From contig NZ_JAKKDV010000007.1 in assembly GCF_021728415.1 (NCBI RefSeq), forward strand, positions 1-64,000: a DNA stretch of 64,000 nucleotides, read 5' to 3'. The DNA comes from Flaviramulus multivorans. Lineage in GTDB: Bacteria > Bacteroidota > Bacteroidia > Flavobacteriales > Flavobacteriaceae. A program made the translations under genes and the position numbers. Positions 18,331-27,131 of this stretch are shown here, piece by piece; within the stretch, counting starts at the first letter, position 1, and every line of letters begins with the position of its first letter. The notes under the pieces are model-generated. The model ran no database searches. It was not told where the DNA came from and saw nothing but the letters and a program-made list of their open reading frames with translations.

Positions 18331-21300
18331 TTAGAAAATATAACGTAAACCAAATTGTGCTTGCCATCTAGACGCTAAACTAGAGTCGAAACCAAAAGTA
18401 CTTGTTTGGTTACCATTAAACGAATAGGTAGGGGTTCCAGAGCCATCAACCGATACACCAATTGGTTGTACATTGTTTGGTTGCTGAATAACACCCCAAT
18501 CTGAACTTAATAAGTTTCCAAAGTTTAAAATATCTACACTAAACTGGATAGTATTTGTTTTATCTTCCGATATTTTAATATTATAATCTTGTAAAAACTT
18601 AATATCCCAACGTCCTCTCCAAGGTGCTAAAGCACCATAACGCTCTGCGTACTGACCTCTTCTCCCGCTTAAATAATCATCTTGTGCAATGTAGTTTTCA
18701 AGCGCTTGAGCATCGCCTGCGTTAGCAAACTGCATTTGCCCGATTTCTCCAGAAGTAGGGATATAAATTAAATCATTTAAGTTAGAGCCATCACCATTTA
18801 TGTCACCACCGTATGTGTAGTTAAAACGTCCTCCTTGAGCGTACTCAAAAAATGTAGATAAGGTAGTTCCCCACTTATCATTACCGTAATTCCATTTTTT
18901 GCTTATTACACCAATAAAACGGTGTGTATCACCATATCTAGAATACGCCAACACATCATTATTAACATCGCCTAAAGCTGGGTTGAAAGCAAAAGCATCT
19001 CCAGTAATTTCTGCTTCAATTGAGTTAACATCTTGAGAGTTTAAATAATTGTAGGCTAACATAGTATACAAACCATTGTCAAAAGTTTTTTGAGCTTTTA
19101 ATGAAGCGTTCCAAATACGTCCTTTATCCGAGTTTGTAAATACGTAAGCATTATTTATAATATCAGACGATTGATAAATTGGTCTGTTATCAACACCTTG
19201 CAAGGTTCCTGATGGAGGCAATAATCCCCAGTTTTGAACATGAGCACCATTAATATCCTTAGTGTAAGAAACATCAGCTGTTAAAATTAAACCACTTTCA
19301 AATCTATAATCTGTTCCTATATTGGTTCTCCAAACTTGAGGAAACTTATAATCTGGATCTACAGCTTGATAGAAAAATACTTCTGGGTTAGCTATTTGGT
19401 TTCCTAACCATACAAACGGGAAGCGTCCTGTAAACAATCCTGAACCTCCACGTAATTGGAAGGTATCGTCGCCATTAACATCGAAATTAAAACCAACTCT
19501 TGGAGAAATTAACCAATCGCTGTTAGGCATTTGCGTATTATCTAAAAATACAGTTTCTCCCGTGTTTGGATTTCTATAAGGGATATCTGGCACATAACAA
19601 CATGCTCTATCAATAACCTCTTGTGCTTTTTGAGCAGAATCGAAAAATAATGGTTTGTCAAAACGCACACCATATGTTAATTTGAACTTATCGCTCAAAT
19701 TCCATTCATCTTGTACATAAAATGATAGCTGCCCAACATTTGTTTCAGCTAAAGCCCATCCACCTGCAACACCTTCGCCATTGGCTTCAATAGCATTGTG
19801 AGCAGCCGTAGCATCGTTTAACATCATTTCTAATCCTCCGCCAGGACCTGCATCAGCTAATAAATCAGCAACACTTGAATAAGATGGGAAGAATACACCT
19901 CTAGCACCATAAACTCCTAAATTAAAAGAGTTATCAAATTCAAATTTCTCAAAACTAGTACCTATTGTAAAAGTATGGTCTCCTTCATAAAAGTTAAGGT
20001 TGTTCGTAAATTGAATCACTTTTTGGTCTAATCTATTATGAATTGAAAATGGCTCATGACCTGCAATGATATAGTTTGAACCTCCTTCTTGAATCGTGAT
20101 TGTTGGCGCTGGAACTGATAATGGATTTCTAAAATCATCAAAATGAGTATAGCCAATTTGTAATTTATTTGATGAAGATTCAGATAGTGTAGAGTTTAAT
20201 TCTAATTGAACTGACTGTAAGTTGTTGTTAATTTCATAACCAGAGTTTTCAAACTGAAGTGTAGCCGCATTTGGTCCTCTAAACCCTAAAGCAGTTGGAT
20301 GCGCAGGCTTTTCTTTTGAAGCTTTTAACCAGTTATAAATTACTGCCAAACGGTTATTATCATCAATATTCCAGTCTAGCTTAACAATTCCTTTTTTAGA
20401 TTCTGATGCATAAGTAAATCCTTTGTACGCACCTGTATTGTAACCTAAAGTTGCTAAGGCACTTTGTACAGCAATTAAATCTGATTCTCTTACTCTCGAT
20501 TCGTTGATTGACTGTACTGCATCTTCATTATTAGGAATCCACCCATTTGTCCCTAAATCGTCTCTTTCATCGCTTTCAAAATTCGCAAAAAAGAACAATT
20601 TATTCTTTATGATAGGACCACCAATACTAACACCATATTGTGTTTGATTTAAATCTGGTCTAGTTACTTCTTCGCCTTTAATTTTCTTACCGGTCATAGA
20701 CTCATTTCTGGTAAACCCATAAACTGTCCCGTGAAATTCATTTGTTCCACTTTTCGTTACAGCGTTTACAGAAGCTCCGGTAAATCCAGATTGTGTAACA
20801 TCATAAGGCGCTGTAGTAACTTGAATTTGGTCTATCGCATCTAATGATATAGGTTGCGCATCAGTTTGACCTCCTGGTGTTGCAGCATCTAATCCGAATG
20901 GGTTGTTAAAAATAGCACCATCTAAAGAAAAGTTATTAAACTGATCATTTCTACCACCAAAAGAGCCACCACTAGCCGTTGGTTCTAATCTGGTAAAATC
21001 AGATGCAGATCTCGAAATCGTTGGTAATCGTGTAAGTTCTCTTCTACCTACACTAGTTTCAGCTCCCGTACGGTCGCTACCAAAAGTACCCGTTCCTTGT
21101 CTGCCTTGAATAACAACAGCTTCTAATTGCTGACTATCTTCAACAAGAGTAACGTCTAAATTTTGTGTTTTACCCAAAGTAAGAAACACATCATTAAATG
21201 ATTGTTCTTTATAACCAACAAAGCTGATGGTTATGGAGTAAGGTCCTCCTACTCTTAGGTTGAGTAAATTAAAACGTCCGTCAATATTTGAAGCGGCTCC

Positions 21301-21462
21301 ATATTTTGTACCTGTTGGTGTATGGATTGCAACAATGTTTGCACCCGGAAGTGGTTCAGATGTTTCATCTAAAATTAACCCTTTAATGTTTGATGTAGTA
21401 ACCTGCGAAAAGGCTATTAAACCAAAAAATAAAAAGAAAATTACAAAGTTTGTTTTTTTCAT
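18331..21462 (-). CDS. Oar-like TonB-dependent outer membrane receptor
   Basis: 1043 residues with a signal peptide (1-19, ending LIAFSQ). Residues about 23-110 are a carboxypeptidase regulatory-like beta-sandwich (IKGLILDETSEPLPGANI, then a GYKEQSF turn). The TonB plug follows (about 115-245; NNFSLDGAIFNN, IDQIQVTTAPYDV, GASVNAVTKSGTNEFHG). The remainder is a beta-barrel whose last strand ends WQAQFGLRYIF, with a terminal Phe as expected for BAM-dependent insertion. The Oar-type subfamily is named after a Myxococcus protein; its members take up or export unknown large substrates. No SusD partner lies next to it, so a polysaccharide-utilisation role is not supported. Confidence 0.92.
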   Translation of the reverse strand: MKKTNFVIFFLFFGLIAFSQVTTSNIKGLILDETSEPLPGANIVAIHTPTGTKYGAASNIDGRFNLLNLRVGGPYSITISFVGYKEQSFNDVFLTLGKTQNLDVTLVEDSQQLEAVVIQGRQGTGTFGSDRTGAETSVGRRELTRLPTISRSASDFTRLEPTASGGSFGGRNDQFNNFSLDGAIFNNPFGLDAATPGGQTDAQPISLDAIDQIQVTTAPYDVTQSGFTGASVNAVTKSGTNEFHGTVYGFTRNESMTGKKIKGEEVTRPDLNQTQYGVSIGGPIIKNKLFFFANFESDERDDLGTNGWIPNNEDAVQSINESRVRESDLIAVQSALATLGYNTGAYKGFTYASESKKGIVKLDWNIDDNNRLAVIYNWLKASKEKPAHPTALGFRGPNAATLQFENSGYEINNNLQSVQLELNSTLSESSSNKLQIGYTHFDDFRNPLSVPAPTITIQEGGSNYIIAGHEPFSIHNRLDQKVIQFTNNLNFYEGDHTFTIGTSFEKFEFDNSFNLGVYGARGVFFPSYSSVADLLADAGPGGGLEMMLNDATAAHNAIEANGEGVAGGWALAETNVGQLSFYVQDEWNLSDKFKLTYGVRFDKPLFFDSAQKAQEVIDRACCYVPDIPYRNPNTGETVFLDNTQMPNSDWLISPRVGFNFDVNGDDTFQLRGGSGLFTGRFPFVWLGNQIANPEVFFYQAVDPDYKFPQVWRTNIGTDYRFESGLILTADVSYTKDINGAHVQNWGLLPPSGTLQGVDNRPIYQSSDIINNAYVFTNSDKGRIWNASLKAQKTFDNGLYTMLAYNYLNSQDVNSIEAEITGDAFAFNPALGDVNNDVLAYSRYGDTHRFIGVISKKWNYGNDKWGTTLSTFFEYAQGGRFNYTYGGDINGDGSNLNDLIYIPTSGEIGQMQFANAGDAQALENYIAQDDYLSGRRGQYAERYGALAPWRGRWDIKFLQDYNIKISEDKTNTIQFSVDILNFGNLLSSDWGVIQQPNNVQPIGVSVDGSGTPTYSFNGNQTSTFGFDSSLASRWQAQFGLRYIF

Positions 21463-21525
21463 TTTGAAATAAATTTGTTTTGAGTTAGTTCAACATTTGT
21501 TATGCATACATAATAAACATTCTAA

Positions 21526-21554
21526 CAAAAATAGTATAAAAAAAAGCCACTCAA
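21526..21554 (-). promoter_or_regulatory. Promoter of the TonB receptor gene, overlapping the rplI terminator
   Basis: On the - strand, TATTTTTG (plus-strand 21526-21533) matches TAnnTTTG, and a TTG (21552-21554) lies 18 bp upstream. The -33 element lies at the edge of the hairpin that ends the ribosomal protein operon, so the two signals share DNA. Confidence 0.5.
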
Positions 21555-21565
21555 AAGAGTGGCTT
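21530..21565 (-). terminator. Rho-independent terminator of the rpsF-rpsR-rplI operon
   Basis: A perfect 9-bp stem (21544-21552 with 21557-21565, 4-nt loop) followed on the - strand by a run of T. It begins 35 bp after the rplI stop codon. Confidence 0.9.
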
Positions 21566-21600
21566 AACTTTATTTAAAGCTTTTATTAACTATTTGTTAA

Positions 21601-22062
21601 TTATGCTTGTGCAATTACCTCAAAAGGAAAATCGAAAGTTACCTCACGGTGTAAACGTACTACAGCGTTATACTGTCCTAAACGTTTAATGTTTCCTCCA
21701 GTAATAGTAACAAACTTTTTATCAATTGTATGACCTTCCTTTTCGAAAGCTTCAACTAAATCTGCTTTGGTTACAGAACCAAATAATTTATCACCAGCAG
21801 ATGCACCTTCTGTTGCTTTTGCAGTAATTTTAATATCTAAGGCTTTAATTGCTTCAGCCGTTTTATTGGCGTCTTCAATTAATTTTTTGTCTTTAAATGC
21901 GCGTTGCTTTAAATTTTCTGCTAATACTTTTTTAGCAGATACTGTTGCTAAAATAGCTTGTCCTTGAGGAATTAAAAAATTTCTACCATAACCGTTCTTA
22001 ACTGTTACAACATCGTCTTTAAATCCTAAATTTTCAACGTCTTGTTTTAATATAAGTTCCAT
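21601..22062 (-). CDS. rplI: 50S ribosomal protein L9
   Basis: 153 residues. The N-terminal signature MELILKQDVENLGFKDD and the following VKNGYGRNFLIPQGQAILAT match the L9 rRNA-binding domain. A long central helix (about residues 45-75) leads to the C-terminal domain, as in the two-lobed L9 fold. It is last in a three-gene operon with rpsR and rpsF, 13 bp after rpsR, and is followed by a clear terminator. Confidence 0.97.
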   Translation of the reverse strand: MELILKQDVENLGFKDDVVTVKNGYGRNFLIPQGQAILATVSAKKVLAENLKQRAFKDKKLIEDANKTAEAIKALDIKITAKATEGASAGDKLFGSVTKADLVEAFEKEGHTIDKKFVTITGGNIKRLGQYNAVVRLHREVTFDFPFEVIAQA

Positions 22063-22075
22063 TGTTATCGGTATT

Positions 22076-22375
22076 TTATTTTAATAAATCAGCCACATAT
22101 GGCATTAAGGCTAAATGTCTTGCGCGTTTTACAGCTACAGAAACTTTTCTTTGGTATTTTAAAGAAGTTCCTGTTAAACGTCTTGGTAAAATTTTACCTT
22201 GCTCGTTTACAAACTTTAATAAGAAATCTGGATCTTTATAATCAATATATTTAATTCCAGACTTTTTAAAACGGCAATACTTTTTTGCTTTATTAGTATC
22301 AATATTCAATGGTGTTAAGTATCTAACTTCACCATCTTTTTTTCCTTTTGATTGTTGTTCTATAGATGTTGCCAT
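22076..22375 (-). CDS. rpsR: 30S ribosomal protein S18
   Basis: 99 residues. The core [49 protein letters not shown] is typical of S18, which binds 16S rRNA next to S6. The protein carries a charged N-terminal extension of about 20 residues compared with E. coli S18. It sits 2 bp after rpsF and 13 bp before rplI. Confidence 0.97.
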   Translation of the reverse strand: MATSIEQQSKGKKDGEVRYLTPLNIDTNKAKKYCRFKKSGIKYIDYKDPDFLLKFVNEQGKILPRRLTGTSLKYQRKVSVAVKRARHLALMPYVADLLK

Positions 22376-22377
22376 AA

Positions 22378-22716
22378 TTACGCTTTTACTTTAAGTTTTT
22401 CTCTTCTTCTTTCTGCCCAAGAAATAGCGTGCTTGTCTAACGCTACAGTTAAATAACGCATAAAACGCTCGTCACGTCTAAATTCTAGTTCTAAAGCATT
22501 AATTACTTCACCAGATACAGTGTACTCAAATAAGTGATAGAAACCACTTTTCTTGTTTTGTATTGGGTATGCTAATTTTTTTAGCCCCCAATCTTCTTTC
22601 GCTACCATCTTAGCTCCGTTAGAAACAAGAAAATCTTCGTATTTCTTTACTGTTTCCTTTATCTGATCTTCAGATAAAACGGGATTTAAGATGAAAACAG
22701 TTTCATAATGATTCAT
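22378..22716 (-). CDS. rpsF: 30S ribosomal protein S6
   Basis: 112 residues. [19 protein letters not shown], the [20 protein letters not shown] segment and [10 protein letters not shown] match S6, which pairs with S18 on the small subunit platform. It is first in the rpsF-rpsR-rplI operon, with a strong promoter 30-60 bp upstream. Confidence 0.97.
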   Translation of the reverse strand: MNHYETVFILNPVLSEDQIKETVKKYEDFLVSNGAKMVAKEDWGLKKLAYPIQNKKSGFYHLFEYTVSGEVINALELEFRRDERFMRYLTVALDKHAISWAERRREKLKVKA

Positions 22717-22747
22717 AAAAATCTATTTAATTGTTAAAAATTGGCTG

Positions 22748-22778
22748 CAAAAATAAATAATTTATCTATATTAGACAA
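22748..22778 (-). promoter_or_regulatory. Promoter of the rpsF operon
   Basis: On the - strand, TTG (22776-22778), a 20-bp spacer and TATTTTTG (22748-22755) fit the Bacteroidota housekeeping promoter (TTG, 19-21 bp, TAnnTTTG) exactly. It is the cleanest standard promoter in the window and a useful contrast with the TTG-less promoters at 903, 16183 and 22891. Confidence 0.75.
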
Positions 22779-22849
22779 CTAATTACTTCCCTAATATCAC
22801 ACATAAAGTTTAGCATCTAAAAAATGTTAAAATTATGTTAAAATGCTCG

Positions 22850-22907
22850 TTTCATCGATGTTTTTTGGTTTTTACCCGAATTTTTTGTACTATTGTCGAT
22901 ATCTTAA
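22850..22907 (+). promoter_or_regulatory. Promoter of the LytTR regulator with phased copies of the TTTYATCG-like motif
   Basis: TTTCATCG (22850-22857), TTTACCCG (22871-22878) and TATTGTCG (22891-22898) recur with 21- and 20-bp spacing, all sharing the terminal CG. The last copy ends 1 bp before a -7-like TATCTTAA (22900-22907). The first octamer is identical to the copies at 903 and 16162. The layout matches the T9SS gene promoters and suggests autoregulation by the encoded protein. The later copies are degenerate, so confidence is moderate. Confidence 0.5.
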
Positions 22908-22927
22908 CCGAAATAATATAAAATGTT

Positions 22928-23623
22928 ATGACTTTAAACTGTGTAGTAGTAGACGATTCAGCAATACAACGTCTCTCTATTGTTAAGTTAGTCGAGAATC
23001 ACCCTTCACTTAACTTAATAGCAGAGTACAGTAGTGCTTTAGAAACTAAAAATGGTTTAAATACGCATCAAGTTGATTTAATTTTTTTAGACATTGAAAT
23101 GCCAGTGCTAAATGGATTTGAACTTTTAGACGTATTAAACAAAAAACCCCAAATTATTTTTGTAACTGGTAAAACCGAATATGCTTTTAAAGCATTCAAT
23201 TACGATGCTACCGATTACTTACATAAACCCATAACAAGAGAACGTTTTAATGTTTCTGTTGAAAAAGCTTTAGAGCAACATAGATTGACTTTAGACTTTA
23301 GCGAAGAAGAAGGTGAGCATATTTTTGTAAAGAGCAACCTTAAGAAACGAAAAGTTTATATAAAAGACATTAAATGGATTGAGGCTCTTGGAGATTATGT
23401 GAAATTAGTTACAGAAGAAAACAGCTTAGTGGTTTTATCTACGATGAAATCTTTTGAAGCTGAATTACCTGAGGGTAAATTTTTAAGAATTCATAAATCC
23501 TATATTGTAAATCTTGATAAGATTGACAGGTTTAACAGTAAAAATGTTGAAGTTGGTGCTTATGAAATTCCTCTAAGTAGAAATAAAAAGACTCAACTTG
23601 TTGATGCTTTGAATAATATTTAA
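22928..23623 (+). CDS. Orphan LytTR-family response regulator
   Basis: 231 residues. The N-terminal receiver domain (1-120) has the acidic pair VVVDDS, the phosphoacceptor Asp in IFLDIEMP, the conserved Thr in FVTGKTEY and Lys in YLHKPIT. The C-terminal LytTR DNA-binding domain (about 132-230) shows HIFVKSNLKKRKVYIKDI, IEALGDYVKLV, FLRIHKSYIVNLDKID and IPLSRNKK, all typical. No histidine kinase gene is adjacent; its kinase must be encoded elsewhere. It converges with priA, 14 bp apart. LytTR proteins bind pairs of direct repeats about 21 bp apart, and repeats with that spacing occur in its own promoter and before two secreted-protein genes here. Confidence 0.92.
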   Translation: MTLNCVVVDDSAIQRLSIVKLVENHPSLNLIAEYSSALETKNGLNTHQVDLIFLDIEMPVLNGFELLDVLNKKPQIIFVTGKTEYAFKAFNYDATDYLHKPITRERFNVSVEKALEQHRLTLDFSEEEGEHIFVKSNLKKRKVYIKDIKWIEALGDYVKLVTEENSLVVLSTMKSFEAELPEGKFLRIHKSYIVNLDKIDRFNSKNVEVGAYEIPLSRNKKTQLVDALNNI

Positions 23624-23637
23624 AAACCCATAAACAA

Positions 23638-26091
23638 TTAAAAGTTATCGACATTTAAAATTACTTTAACCGACCGAAAATCTTTTATACTTTGGAAGCT
23701 ATTATTAATTTTAATGATAGCTTCTTTTGTTTTTGATAATGATTGCTCTTTAGGTATTTTAACTAAAATATTTTTATGAAATTGATTTCGTATTCTAGCA
23801 ATTGGAGGTGATTCTGGCCCTAAAACGTTGGTTTCAAACACTTGCTTTAACGATTTTGCGTACCAAATAGAAGCCGTTTCCACTCTATTATAATCTTTAT
23901 GTTTTAACGTTATCTTAATTTGTTTAAATACTGGTGGATATTTATAATTATAACGATCGTTCATTTGTTCTTTAAACATATCAATATAATTATTGGTAGA
24001 TACTTGCTGTAATATATTATGATGCGGATTATAAGTCTGAATTAATACCTTACCCCGCTCTTCAGTGCGTCCTGCCCTACCCGATACTTGAACCATAAGC
24101 TGAAAACTGCGCTCATGCGCTCTAAAATCTGGAAAGTTTAGCATATTATCGGCATTCATTATCCCAACTAGCTTCACATTTCTAAAATCCAAGCCTTTAG
24201 TAAGCATTTGAGTACCAACCAAAATATCAATTTCTTGTTGCTCAAGAGCCGTTATAATTTTTTCATAACCATACTTTCCACGAGTAGTATCTAAATCCAT
24301 TCGTCCTACATTATAATCTGGAAATAGGATTTTTACTTCTTCTTCAATTTGTTCCGTTCCAAACCCCTTATTATCTAAATCTTGACTCCCACATGCCATA
24401 CAATCTTGTAACATAGCCATATTATACCCACAATAATGACAGCGCAATTGATTTCTATATTGATGATAGGTTAAACTTACATCGCAATTGGGACATTGTG
24501 GAGAATGTCCGCAGGTATTACATTCAACAATAGGCGAAAAACCACGTCGGTTTTGAAATAAAATAATTTGATGCCCCTCACGCAGTGTTTCAGTCATTTC
24601 TTCAATAAGCCTATCGCTAAAATGTCCTTGCATCCGTTTTCGTTTCAGCTTATCTTTAATATCTATCAATTCAACATCGGGCATTAACACATCGTTAAAT
24701 CGTTGCATTAATTCAACAAAACCGTATTTGTTTTGTTTTGCATTAAAGTAACTTTCCAAACTAGGTGTAGCAGAACCTAAAAGTGTTTTTGCTTTATGTA
24801 AATTAGCAAGAACAACAGCGGTATCTCGCGCATGATACCGAGGCGCTGGATCAAATTGTTTAAATGATTGTTCGTGCTCCTCATCAACAATAATTAATCC
24901 TAAATTATTAAAAGGTAAAAAAATTGAAGAACGAGCCCCCAAAACTATTTGTGCTTTAGCTGAATTTTCCAAAACATTATTCCATACCTCAACGCGTTCA
25001 AAAGATGAATATTTAGAATGAAAAATGGCTACTTGCTCACCAAAATAGTTCTGTAGACGTGTAACCAATTGGGTAGTTAATGCAATTTCTGGAAGTAAAT
25101 ACAATACCTGTTTACCTGAGTCTAAAACATCTTCTATAAGCTTAACATATATTTCGGTCTTCCCAGAAGAAGTCACACCATGAAGTAATGTAACCTGATG
25201 TTCATTAAAGCAAGCATTTATTTCGCTCAAAGCTTTTACTTGATACTCGTTGAGATTTTTTGAATCTTCATTCTCATCTCCTGAATATTGTACTCTATCC
25301 GTTTGAATAAAATATTCCTCAAGAATCCCTTTATCTATTAAAGTTTTAATAATAGATGAAGACGCTCCACTTTCATTAGATAAATCAGAAACTTTTACAG
25401 GTTTTTTAGTTTTAGCAGATATAGAAAATAAAGTTAAAACCACTTCTTTTTGTTTATTTGCTCTATTAAGGTCTTCTAATAAATTTTGAAGAGATGACTC
25501 TGAGGCGTATTTAGAATTTAGCTTTACATAGCGCACCAACTTAGGCTTGTATTTTTCGTAAACTTCTTCCTCAACAGAAATAGCCTCCTTATCTATCAGT
25601 CTTTTAATTATTGGGAGCACATTTTTCTTATCTAGAATATTAGAAATATCATGGATTTTTAAAGAAGATTGGTGATGTAATGCTTCATAAATTAAAAACT
25701 CATCATCTCTTAAAGTAGATTCATCAATAAGTCTTAATTTGTTTTTTGTAATGATAGTTTCACTTTCTAAAATAAAGGCGGTAGGCAATGCAGCTCGCAT
25801 AACCTCTCCTAAAGTACACATGTAATATTTAGCCATCCATTGCCATAACTCTAACTGTATATTGTTCACAATTGGTGAATCATCTAAAATCTGATGAATA
25901 TCTTTAGCTTCGTAAGCAGTAGGCGCTGTATTATGAATTGCATAAACAATTCCAGTATATATTTTTGATTTACCAAAAGGGACAGCTACGCGCATTCCAA
26001 CTTTTAAAAAATCAAATTCGGCTTCTGTTATACTATATGTGAATAGTTTTTGAAGAGGAATAGGTATGATAACATCTATGAAGTTTCCCAT
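23638..26091 (-). CDS. priA: Primosomal protein N' (replication restart helicase PriA)
   Basis: 817 residues. It recognises stalled forks and loads the replisome. The N-terminal DNA-binding domain begins FIDVIIPIPLQKLFTYSI. Helicase motif I is GVTSSGKTEIY (about residue 305), motif II is DEEHEQSFKQ, and LGSATPSLESY is motif III. Four Cys pairs (CNTC, CPNC, CHYC, CMAC) form the two zinc sites of PriA. VGTQMLTKGLDFRNV and QVSGRAGR are motifs V and VI. It lies 3 bp after the YihY gene on the same strand and is likely cotranscribed with it. Confidence 0.96.
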   Translation of the reverse strand: MGNFIDVIIPIPLQKLFTYSITEAEFDFLKVGMRVAVPFGKSKIYTGIVYAIHNTAPTAYEAKDIHQILDDSPIVNNIQLELWQWMAKYYMCTLGEVMRAALPTAFILESETIITKNKLRLIDESTLRDDEFLIYEALHHQSSLKIHDISNILDKKNVLPIIKRLIDKEAISVEEEVYEKYKPKLVRYVKLNSKYASESSLQNLLEDLNRANKQKEVVLTLFSISAKTKKPVKVSDLSNESGASSSIIKTLIDKGILEEYFIQTDRVQYSGDENEDSKNLNEYQVKALSEINACFNEHQVTLLHGVTSSGKTEIYVKLIEDVLDSGKQVLYLLPEIALTTQLVTRLQNYFGEQVAIFHSKYSSFERVEVWNNVLENSAKAQIVLGARSSIFLPFNNLGLIIVDEEHEQSFKQFDPAPRYHARDTAVVLANLHKAKTLLGSATPSLESYFNAKQNKYGFVELMQRFNDVLMPDVELIDIKDKLKRKRMQGHFSDRLIEEMTETLREGHQIILFQNRRGFSPIVECNTCGHSPQCPNCDVSLTYHQYRNQLRCHYCGYNMAMLQDCMACGSQDLDNKGFGTEQIEEEVKILFPDYNVGRMDLDTTRGKYGYEKIITALEQQEIDILVGTQMLTKGLDFRNVKLVGIMNADNMLNFPDFRAHERSFQLMVQVSGRAGRTEERGKVLIQTYNPHHNILQQVSTNNYIDMFKEQMNDRYNYKYPPVFKQIKITLKHKDYNRVETASIWYAKSLKQVFETNVLGPESPPIARIRNQFHKNILVKIPKEQSLSKTKEAIIKINNSFQSIKDFRSVKVILNVDNF

Positions 26092-26094
26092 AGG

Positions 26095-27036
26095 TTAATA
26101 CCTTTTTCGAAGATTATTTAAAGAAGCATTTAGCTCGTATCCTAATAATAAAATATTAGCATTGAGCCACAAATAGAATAACAATATTAAAAGGGCACCT
26201 ATAGAGCCATATAACTTATTATACTGGCTAAAATTTTCAATATAAACACCAAACAAATAAGATGACAATAAAATTAATAGAGTTGTGAATAATGCACCTA
26301 TTGAAAAAAACTTTGAATGTTTTCCTTCTTTTGTACCAAAATAATATAATATAGCTGTAGCTATATATACCATTACAACAAAGAAAGCATATTTAACCAA
26401 GTTTGCCCAAAATATGTTTTGTACATCAACTTGATAACCCCTATTTTTTAAAGCATCAAGTAAACCTTGAACTATATAAATTTGAAAATATCCTAAAATT
26501 GCAATAGTAAAAATGAGTAAAAATGCTAAAATTAAGGCAATCCCTAAGGCATAAAAATATTGTTTAAAAACATTACGTGTTAGTTGTTCATGATAGGAAT
26601 TTTCAAAACCAGAAAATATAGCATTAATACCATTCGCCATTAATGCCAACGACAAAATAAATACGGATGACAATAAACCACCACGTTGCGTATTATCTAT
26701 ATTTTCAAAAATATTGGTGAAGAAAAATTCTGAAGTTGTAGGTGGCAGAAATGATTCTAAAAACCTTAAAAATTCAATTTTAAAATCATCAATAGGCACA
26801 TAAGGAATTACAATTAAAACAAATAACAAAAAAGGAAAAATAGCAGTAAAAAAGCTAAACGCAATAGCACTTGCCCGAGTTGTTAAAGCACCTTTTACAA
26901 TACCTGTAAGATATAATTCTAATAAATCGTAGAAAGATAACCCTTCTAAGCCTGGTAATTTTATTTGCTTTAAAAACCGAACCAAGACATTAATTATAGG
27001 AATTTTGTCAAGCTTGTCTTCAAGAGGTTTGGTCAT
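26095..27036 (-). CDS. YihY/BrkB family inner membrane protein
   Basis: 313 residues with about six hydrophobic segments. The signatures TRASAIAFSFFTAIFPFLLFVL near the first helix, GGLLSSVFILSLALMANGINAIFSGFENSYHE, and the C-terminal KLYGSIGALLILLFYLWLNANILLLGYELN are those of the YihY/virulence factor BrkB family. Members were once called RNase BN, but that activity belongs to another protein; the true function is uncertain. It is directly upstream of priA, 3 bp apart, and 95 bp downstream of nadC on the same strand. Confidence 0.9.
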   Translation of the reverse strand: MTKPLEDKLDKIPIINVLVRFLKQIKLPGLEGLSFYDLLELYLTGIVKGALTTRASAIAFSFFTAIFPFLLFVLIVIPYVPIDDFKIEFLRFLESFLPPTTSEFFFTNIFENIDNTQRGGLLSSVFILSLALMANGINAIFSGFENSYHEQLTRNVFKQYFYALGIALILAFLLIFTIAILGYFQIYIVQGLLDALKNRGYQVDVQNIFWANLVKYAFFVVMVYIATAILYYFGTKEGKHSKFFSIGALFTTLLILLSSYLFGVYIENFSQYNKLYGSIGALLILLFYLWLNANILLLGYELNASLNNLRKRY

Positions 27037-27131
27037 TAATTATTTACGTTGAGATTTATAGTAAAGTTATTAAATTTAAAATTACTAGTTACTTTAAATT
27101 TAGCTAAACACAAAACTTATAAATCAAAGTA

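Noticed and set aside
18331-21462. Polysaccharide utilisation locus anchored on the TonB receptor
   Set aside because: No SusD-like lipoprotein, glycosidase or HTCS/anti-sigma gene is adjacent, and the receptor is Oar-like rather than SusC-like.
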